Below, in pieces: positions 57,019 through 64,000 of a DNA stretch of 64,000 nt. Made by a program: the position numbers and the translations under genes. The notes under the pieces are model-generated. The model worked only from the letters and a program-made list of their open reading frames with translations, was not told the DNA's origin and made no database searches. Each line of letters starts with the position of its first letter. The stretch's first letter is position 1. This DNA is from Diphasiastrum complanatum (Eukaryota > Streptophyta > Lycopodiopsida > Lycopodiales > Lycopodiaceae). The stretch is taken from NCBI GenBank assembly GCA_029204225.1, contig CM055101.1, forward strand, positions 4,370,795 through 4,434,794, written 5' to 3'.

Positions 57019-57663
57019 CTACTTTGGTCCTTTGAATCCGATTTTCTTGAAACCGGTGAGTAGCGCCACTTCGTCATGGGTCGAATTGATCTTGCGCCTC
57101 CCTTCCTCCTGCAAGAGCCTCCTACTAATGAAGTCCATATCCATCCTATCTTCGAATCCATCAAGCATCATCAACAAGGCATCATAGCTTGGTGGCAAGC
57201 TAGTGATCAACGTGTAGATCAGCTGCTGCTTGTCAATCTTCGTTCCAGCAGGCTCTAGTTGATGCCTAATGTTCTTGATTCTTTCAATATGTTCTCTCAT
57301 CGGCTCTCTATCGTTCATCTTGTTGCTTCCTAAATGCCTCTGAAGCATGAGGATGCTCGAAAATCCCTTGGCTTGATAGCTGGCCTGTAGCGCGGTGTCC
57401 CAAACACCCTTGGCTGTTTCTTGGTCTCTGACACGCAAGATGGCCGCATCGCCAAGCGACATGCAGATCAAAATGTGAGCCTTTGCTTCCCTGGTTCTCA
57501 CCACCTCTGCTTGCGCATCATTCTTCATGCAACCCTCCTGATCCAGCTCAATTGTACCTGTTCCTGCAACCACGCACCACAAGCCTCTCTCCCTAAGCAG
57601 TATTTTCAGCTTCCAGCTCCACGAGGCATAATTCTCGCCTTCCAGTCGATAGTCCATGCTCAC
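57019..57663 (-). CDS. Copia family C gag (open frame, 214 codons)
   Basis: Start ATG at 57663, in the usual place for a DUF4219/UBN2-type gag: MDYRLEGENYASWSWKLKIL, LLRERGLWCVVAG, then TREAKAHILICMSLGDAAIL, ETAKGVWDTALQASYQAKGF, REHIERIKNIRHQLEPAG and LIYTLITSLPPSYDALLMML. It ends after FKKIGFKGPK just before the knuckle region, where gag would normally go on in frame; the stop therefore removes the nucleic-acid-binding part. Capsid-forming part of the retrotransposon. The longest undamaged gag in the window. Confidence 0.85.
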   Translation of the reverse strand: MSMDYRLEGENYASWSWKLKILLRERGLWCVVAGTGTIELDQEGCMKNDAQAEVVRTREAKAHILICMSLGDAAILRVRDQETAKGVWDTALQASYQAKGFSSILMLQRHLGSNKMNDREPMREHIERIKNIRHQLEPAGTKIDKQQLIYTLITSLPPSYDALLMMLDGFEDRMDMDFISRRLLQEEGRRKINSTHDEVALLTGFKKIGFKGPK

Positions 57664-57840
57664 TCCTAAGCCTGGGAGTCAGTGCTAGCATCAAAGATCC
57701 ATTTACCACCACCATCTTTATCTCCATGGATCCTTCTCCAACCATTCTGGATCTTTCTCGAGTACAACCGTCCTTCGAGATTCTAGATATGATGTTAGTC
57801 CTGACAGCACGAGTTAGCTCACACCGATGAGGATGATCAC

Positions 57841-57855
57841 GTCCTGAGTACCAAA
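57841..57855 (-). other. Degenerate primer-binding site of copia C
   Basis: Minus strand reads TTTGGTACTCAGGAC, similar to TTGGTATCAGAGC, about 180 bp upstream of the gag ATG and next to the presumed LTR end. Confidence 0.45.
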
Positions 57856-58540
57856 TGATTGACACGATCCTTTTCCTCCCTTCACGCGGGTGGGCCCATA
57901 ACCTTTGATGATTTACTTACAGCGAAATAGAAATAGGATCCAATTATCTATCAGACATAATCATAAACAATCAGAACGTAAGCAAGTAGAGATCATTCCA
58001 GAATCAAGAACACGATATCACTCGCAAGATCACCCAAAAAGCGTGTTTTCCATTCATATGCTATGTACATATATTTGTGTGCCAGATGCACTCCATGATT
58101 CAAAAATGATCGACCCTACATATGTGTCATTAACTACCAACCACTTCATCTGTCATGCCAAGATGAAAACACAACCCACTCCCTTGTATCTACATTGTAT
58201 GGCTACAATTGCCATTGACGCACAAAAGATGGTGGTCATGCACCCGGTGCTCAATGCCCAGCATCGAGCACCCATCGTTGTGCCCCCTCAACACTTTTTC
58301 TTCGAAATCTTCCATCTCTTTGAGGCAGACAGTCACGACCTCCTAGTGCCACACATCATTGAGAAGCTCCAGAGTCCAAACCAGCTGAATCAATTTAAGC
58401 GAGGACAATAGCCAGTATTTGTACCCATGATCCATCTTGATTGTTTCTAGCACAGTGCTTGTTTCCCATTCGTCTACATCAAGCTTCCACGTCAGCACTC
58501 CCAGCTCTGACAGTCAAAACTTGCATAGTTAGTAAACTGT
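57856..58540 (-). mobile_element. 5' LTR of copia family C (presumed)
   Basis: Sequence between the primer site and the broken end of BPS1-like copy 3. On the minus strand it begins TGACAGTTTACTAAC at the breakpoint. It includes an open plus-strand frame (57905-58411) that I consider chance. No second LTR copy is present. If it is an insertion into the BPS1 copy, the other half of that gene is not in this window. Confidence 0.5.
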
Positions 58541-59432
58541 CATCAAAAAGATCACGTACGGTGCACTCCAAACTTTCCAAACCACAGTTCAGACTGTTTA
58601 AGCTATGCCGAAGCTCCGTAACATCTGACAGTCGCAATTCCAACGAGCGCGGAACCTGTTCTCCTAATGACTGAAATTCAATGAAAAAATTATCCACATG
58701 AGCTTGCATGTTTCCAAATTCTCTTAGAAGAATTTTCTCTTTCGTTTCCTCACTGAACCGCAAGCCAATTTGCTCGATAAGCCTTTGATGTTAATTAGAC
58801 GTAGATTTACCCCATTTGCCCGTCGAACAAATCGCAATCAGTTTAGCGGAGTAAGAACTATCCATGTGAAGCAATCCAAACAGAAGAATCATTGAAACGA
58901 AAGAAATTATGCTCTTCATGGGGTAAATTACTGCGCAAGGATCAAATTGCTTTGCATATCTGCTACCCAGATTCCAAAGCTCCTCCTCTGCCTCAAGTTT
59001 CATATCAACAAGTTGCTTGTTTGCTTGATGTATTCTGGACATCTCTCGTCGGCAATGATTTAGAGCCTGAACTATGGTATCATAGTCATCCCCACCTGCT
59101 TGAAGAGCTTCAACCGCTATATGGACTACCCGCCCATAAATTTGCAATCTGGAAATACCCGTCATCAAAGCTTTATAAACATTCATAAGTCGCATTGTCT
59201 CATCCATCAGAGTACTAAAGCATTTTAATGGAAAAACAACCTTCTCCACTAGATCCAAAACGACTGCAAGAGAAGATCTGAGAATATCCACAGCATACTG
59301 CATCCAGTCTACTGTGAAAAACTTATCTCCAATTGACTCTTCCAATTTTTGCAGACATGACGACAAATTGTCGTGAAATGACATATTGGCAGCACCATGA
59401 CCGTGAGATCACAGCGAATTTACAAAAACCAT
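58541..59432 (-). pseudogene. BPS1-like gene, inverted copy 3 (3' truncated)
   Basis: Starts at ATG 59432-59430. It has the same TGA at codon 8 (59411-59409) and TAA at codon 214 (58793-58791) as copy 2, so it derives from the same already-broken gene. A change near codon 206 (GAATGG to AAATGG) is private. The end is lost at 58541: the frame passes from VRDLFDD directly into the copia C LTR, with the microhomology GATGACA at the junction. The 197-codon internal frame (59384-58791) covers the helical and hydrophobic regions. Confidence 0.78.
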
Positions 59433-59787
59433 GGCGGTGTTTCTTCAGGCAGAGTTAAGGAAGCAACCTTTGCCGTCTGTGTATTTTGCAGAAATCAAGG
59501 TAAGGCTACCGGCCTACCGTTGTACCTTCTGAAATAGCTTGAGAACGTTGTCAAGACAAAAAAATTATGAAGTAAAATTCGCCTTGAGATTGTCGACGAA
59601 CCCAGCTACAGATTATCACTGACTCAGAGGTTCGAAGGAATTTATTGAGTTCCGTCCTCTGTCTCTTACATTCAACACGTCTGCATTCAAGTAAGCCTCT
59701 TCTTGGCAAATCGTTCGCGGTCTCACTCTCGCTCGCTCGCGCTCTCTCTCTCTCAATCAAATGTGTGGTGTTCTCTCTATCGATCTC

Positions 59788-59795
59788 TATTTATA
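59788..59795 (-). promoter_or_regulatory. TATA box of BPS1-like copy 3
   Basis: TATAAATA on the minus strand, same setting as in copies 1 and 2. The GA tract downstream is shortest in this copy. Confidence 0.6.
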
Positions 59796-60559
59796 TGCTA
59801 TTTGGACACCTTCAAAACCCTAGTCGCTACATAATAGGTTTTACCCTAGAACGTGTAAATGCATACTGGACCCCTAAGAGTGCTAAAAAATGGGACCAAA
59901 AAACACTTTGGATACCAACCCAACAAAGTGATCCAAGGGAGTTGCCTGGAATATGACTAGGTAATAGAATGCCATGATTAACCTCGGTACTCGTTATTTA
60001 TTTAGCTAGGTCGGACTATGCATCACATTTTCAAGTTGCACCGCATGCCAAAGTGCTATTTGTCTTTCAAAGAACAGCAAATATGTCAACAAGGTGAGGA
60101 TGAGGGTCTTGAGCTAGAGCCTATACTACATCATGGGTGACTAGGAGGAGGCTATGCTAGACATCACTAGTTGCCCTTTAGGTATCATGATTCAGCCCTA
60201 TCTCCTCAGGCTTTACTATGAAGAATTTAGGATTTCACTTTTAGGTTGTTTACACGTTGCAGACTGATAGATATTATAACAATTTGTGATTTGCTTTTAT
60301 GAAATTTGGATAATGGAATTATAGAAGTTGGAACTACATGCCATTCATCGTTTATGTATGTACTAAGATTTTAGACTTGTCACTTGTATTTCAATTATGG
60401 TAACAAGCATTACTTCCCCTCTCATCAGACAAGCATTCATTGCATGGAATAACAATGATCACTTAAATAAGAATAAAGAGATTCTACTATATGAGCAAAA
60501 CTTCATAAGTATAATCTTAAAAATAGCATAGAGAAAGTAAATCATTCACATCAATAAAA

Positions 60560-62955
60560 TGAGAATAGACTAACTCACTAACTTCACTTCAATCCATTTC
60601 AAAGACATATGCGAGAACAAATGCTCTTTATATAGCCTCGTAGATGTTCTAAATATGAAATAACCGTCTTAAGTTCCATAACCACTTCTTGGCATTGGCC
60701 CTTCGTTAATCGCAAGCCTGAATGCATTGGTGAGTGAGCGAGTTTACAATTGATCAGATTGTATCTGATAAGGGTATTGTGAAGATACCGTTGCTGAGTG
60801 ATAAAGATCAGACTTCTAGCTCCGTCTCTGTGAATTTGAATGCCCAAACAAAAGTGAGCTTCGTCCAGATCGGTCATGTCAAGTTCGGAAGACAACATCT
60901 GTTTAGCAAGCATCTTATTCACTTGGTCTCCCTCTGTACTAAGCTTTGCAGCACCCAATTTGGTGTCCTATAGCCAAAGTTATGATCATCTGAAGTTTTG
61001 CAATTTTGTGAGTAAAATTGGCAAAATTTGAAATTGTTCTGATTGCATGCCAGTCTTTTCCCTAATGTGTAGTACTGTGCTTGCATGGATTGTCGTCGAT
61101 AAAGACTGTATCCCTACTGAGTAAAATCTGCTAGGTATCGAAGTCGTATAGCTTGGTCAGATGAAGTGTATCCAGTAAGGATGGTCTTGAGACCTCGGAA
61201 GTTGAATTTCTTCCTCGTCTCCTTCGGGATGTGCGCATAGGTGATGCATCCGAACACTCGAAGGTTCTTCATTGAAGCCTTAGATCCTATCCAAACCTCA
61301 TGTGGTGTTTTGCCTATGAGGGCCTTAGTCAAACATTTTTTTTGGACGTAGGCTGCAATGGAGACAGCTTCAACCCAGAAGCTCTGCAACAAAGATTCAT
61401 GTGCCAGCATACATTTGGCTGACTCTACCAGGGTACGATTCTTCCTCTCGGCTAAGCCATTAGATTGAGGCGAATAAGGAGTGATAAACTGTTGTTCAAT
61501 GCCTTGGCTCTGGCAGTACTCCTTGAATTTAGTAGAGATGTACTCTCCACCATTATTGGACCTCAGGGCTTTGATTTGTCTGCCAATTTCTTTCTCTGCA
61601 TGCTCCTTGAAGATTCTGAAACAATTGAAAGCTTTTGACTTCTTCTTGATAAAGTACACTAAGCAATCCGCTAGAAACATGCTGATGGCTTGATCTAAAT
61701 GGTTTCATGGCCAGTTTACAAACTAGACAAAGTAGATAATTTGACTTTCCTATATGGATAGTCGAGATCAACAACAATAGATTGTTTAGACATTTGTTGT
61801 ACAAAAGAATAATTTAGGTGACAAAGTCTATAATGCCAAAGTGAACTGTTATTTCTTTGAATAGAAGTACTAAGAGCCTGACTAGAGGTAGAACAACAAT
61901 GATTTAATCTATACAAGTATCCATGTCTCTTTCCGAGTGCTAGGATCCTGTCTTTCCTATTAACTACTTTACACTCATCGGATTCAATTTCTACTTTATG
62001 TCCTAGATCTGTAATTCCGCTAACAAAGATCAAATTTGTAGATAGATTTGGTACATGCAGTACATTTCAAAGTAGCTTAGATTGATCATTTGCAAAGCTC
62101 AATCTTACTGTACCTTCACCTTTGATAGCATGTGTGCTATTGTTGCCCATGTAAACATATCATTTGGTATTGGAAGGCGTATAGGACTCGAAATAGCCAA
62201 TATGGCTACTCATTTGTTGTGTGGCTCCGGAGTTCAGAAACCAGGAGTTGTTGTTGGATGTTTTTTGATGGCTAGTCATTAAGGCATCATTATCCGATTC
62301 TTGAATCGGATAAGGTGCTTCTGTACCTACATTTGTCACCTGTTTCGACTACCCCTTGCTGTTGTTATTTTCTTGCAGTATGCGACAATCTTGGATCTTG
62401 TGGTTGGTTCACCGGAATATGTGCAGAATAGCTACCTCTTTGTCGGCTAGTTTGACTGCTCTTGACGCTGTGTCGGTTCATGATTTAGCTTTGGTTGCTT
62501 TGGGCCTTTCTTCTTTTGCTGAGTTCAGCCTTTGTTGGTGTATAAGGCATGAGAGTCGACACTTGAGGAACCAGAGACTTTGTTCCTTCTCTTCTCTTCC
62601 TAACACAACATTGTCATGACTCTTGAAAGAGTCAATTCAGGGTGTGTCAAGATGATCATCACCCAACTGTCGTATGAGCTTTTAAAGCTTGAAAGTAGTG
62701 TCATTACTACATCTTGATCATCTATGACAGAACCAAAAGTGGCCATTTGCTTTAGCAGGTTCTTGAATTGGTTGATGTGATTCTATAGGGAATCTCGTTG
62801 GTCATCTCGAGCGAGAAAATGTTCTTTCTTAGATGTAGCTTGGAAGCTATGTCGCGCACATCGTACAGAGTGCTCAAGATGTCCCAGACTTCCTTGGAGA
62901 TCTGAGCTTCATACACATGGCCGATTTGAGTGTCTGACATATTGAGGATGATCAG
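60560..62955 (-). mobile_element. Copia family A, copy 3 (inverted)
   Basis: Minus-strand order: gag (62952-62600, joined upstream to LTR-B), protease (62300-62080), pre-integrase (62033-61690), integrase (61680-61114, 188 codons open), a short gypsy-type patch (61090-60905), RT end (60900-60685), terminal repeat (60684-60560). Compared with copy 2 it lacks about 330 bp (copy 2 positions 34435-34765) and has an uninterrupted gag middle. The integrase has the same N-terminal deletion and RSNNG change. Confidence 0.8.
61114..61680 (-). pseudogene. Copia A integrase remnant, copy 3
   Basis: Nearly the same 188 codons as 33850-34416, including QSNGLAERKNRT and TPHEVWIGSKAS. Private changes include KKCLTKA. 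The first catalytic Asp is absent and the second is Asn. It stays open only because the deleted N-terminal part is bypassed by an internal Met. Confidence 0.85.
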
Positions 62956-63163
62956 CGGAAAGACTTAGAATTTGCGTTGCACAGGAACACAGATCATGCT
63001 ACACAGTAACACAGACAGAAAACACTCTCCACAGAAAGCTCACATAGCAACTGTATTTCTCAAAATGAAATTACACTGTACATATAGTTGTTCACTCAGG
63101 CAACCCATGCATGATCCAAGTTGCCATTGGCGGGATGCATGTCCCATTGACTTGCCTCGTGGG
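62956..63163 (-). mobile_element. Copia family B LTR, inverted and truncated
   Basis: Inverse of 12222-12434. It meets copia A gag at the same point (CAAATTCTAAGTCTTT on the minus strand) as at 12434. Its far end is cut at 63163, where a plus-oriented block piece starts with TTATAGGCAAAACC. Confidence 0.75.
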
Positions 63164-63170
63164 TAAATTT

Positions 63171-63540
63171 ATAGGCAAAACCTTATATAATGTGCAGCTG
63201 TTATATGGAAGACTCGAGTACTGGTCACTTACGAAAAAGATGTACCCTCTTTACACATGCTCAAGAAGAAAAGTTCTGCTGCGTCAAGTGATTCTTTTGA
63301 TGCAATTCATGTTATAACTTTGTTCACATACAAACTGAAGCAGCTGGGACATCGACAAGCAAAGATGTACCCCAAAACAACAATTGATGATCGATGCAAC
63401 AATAGAGACTGGTCATTTTCTTTGCGCAGTCCCAAATCTTCATATTCAAACTTTTATAGATTTTTGGAAGGAGCACATTACAACAATTCATCTACATTTG
63501 GAGGACCTGCTCAATCTGAGGATGAGGACATGTGATAACA
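63171..63540 (+). pseudogene. C-terminal-like gene fragment, block copy 4
   Basis: Copy of 31235-31680 with a deletion of about 70 bp near 63421. Same phrases: LKQLGHRQAKMYPKTT, then IDFWKEHITTIHLHLEDLL in another frame. Plus orientation, opposite to the block just left of it. Confidence 0.4.
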
Positions 63541-63739
63541 TGGCATGATCTACTTGCCTCTTATTTCGATCTACATTAGCAAAATAATTATTTCTTATGA
63601 TAGTTTGTTTGTTGTTTAAAAAAGAATGAGCTTAGAATAGATTAAGTGTATTTTGATACCAGGTCGAAGATCAAATCGATCCATGGTCGATTTTCATTTC
63701 GACCCAGAGTCCATATGTTATTATGATCCTTGTCAAAAG

Positions 63740-64000
63740 TGGTTATGGAACTTAAGACGGATATTTCATAGTTAGAACAGCCACGAGGCTATATAAAGAG
63801 CATTTGTTCTCGCATATTTCTTTGAAATGGAATGAAGTGAAGTTAGTGAGTTAGTCTATTTTCATTCTCAAGTCACTGATAGTTATTAGTATCGCTTAGA
63901 CTAATATCCACTTGGATTTCCAAGGGAAAGCCAGTGCTATCATGGACAAGCTTGATGGAGCCAATTACCATATGTAGAAATTTAAGATGAGAACTGTGCT
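63740..64000 (+). mobile_element. Copia A 5' terminal repeat and gag start, cut by window end
   Basis: Terminal repeat 63740-63864 with TATA box 63790-63796. The gag start codon position reads TTG (63912-63914). It continues DKLDGANYHM-stop, as in copy 2 (TAG in place of Trp), and runs out of the window. Confidence 0.7.

Noticed and set aside
57905-58411. 168-codon plus-strand ORF
   Set aside because: Lies antisense in the presumed copia C LTR, with no recognisable motif.

Overview
The window looks like a transposon-dense stretch of a land-plant nuclear genome. Copia (Ty1) and gypsy (Ty3) retrotransposon remnants dominate. Several carry the plant-type tRNA-iMet primer site (TGGTATCAGAGC). 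The only recognisable host gene family is the plant-specific BYPASS1/UPF0496 family. I cannot name the species, and nothing suggests prokaryotic or organellar DNA. I saw no tRNA or rRNA gene and no CRISPR array. Almost every coding region is broken, so most calls are pseudogenes.

Layout. 1-1229 is an LTR fragment (family F) joined to a copia integrase piece; the same composite recurs at 47093-48315. 2.1-4.1 kb is a minus-strand gypsy remnant. 5.7-6.1 kb is a foldback element. 6.3-9.7 kb has no recognisable gene. 9.7-12.4 kb is a copia pol (family B) with its 3' LTR. 13.6-27.1 kb is the first copy of a composite block: a C-terminal-like piece of a hypothetical gene, then defective copia family A, then a BPS1-like gene with its own promoter. 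In this copy the copia element is split by a 6.8-kb insertion (15848-22681), which itself carries a complete non-coding LTR element (17390-21665, 5-bp target duplication GATAG). 27.1-31.1 kb holds dispersed repeats and a BPS1 tail. 31.2-38.0 kb is the second block copy.

38.0-39.7 kb, 41.3-42.5 kb and 52.3-53.5 kb hold about 40 copies of a near-perfect palindrome with core CTCGAGCA-N-TGCTCGAG. Two of these arrays sit directly upstream of two inverted copies of a broken hypothetical gene with a DGQH box that resembles the ParB/Srx box. 44-48 kb holds a minus-strand copia LTR, an unassigned ORF and a family F LTR. 50.3-51.3 kb is a 5' piece of the block. 53.5-56 kb holds foldback, tandem and hairpin sequences. 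56.1-58.5 kb is a minus-strand copia (family C). 58.5-63.0 kb is an inverted block copy, and a further 5' block piece starts at 63.2 kb.

Two separate inverted pairs (41.3-43.5 with 51.3-53.5 kb, and 32.8-37.4 with 58.5-62.7 kb) share nearly the same midpoint (about 47.4 and 47.9 kb). This suggests one large old inverted duplication. The block copies share the sequence flanking copia A, so they spread by segmental duplication and not by independent retrotransposition. All repeat comparisons were made by eye; identities are not computed.
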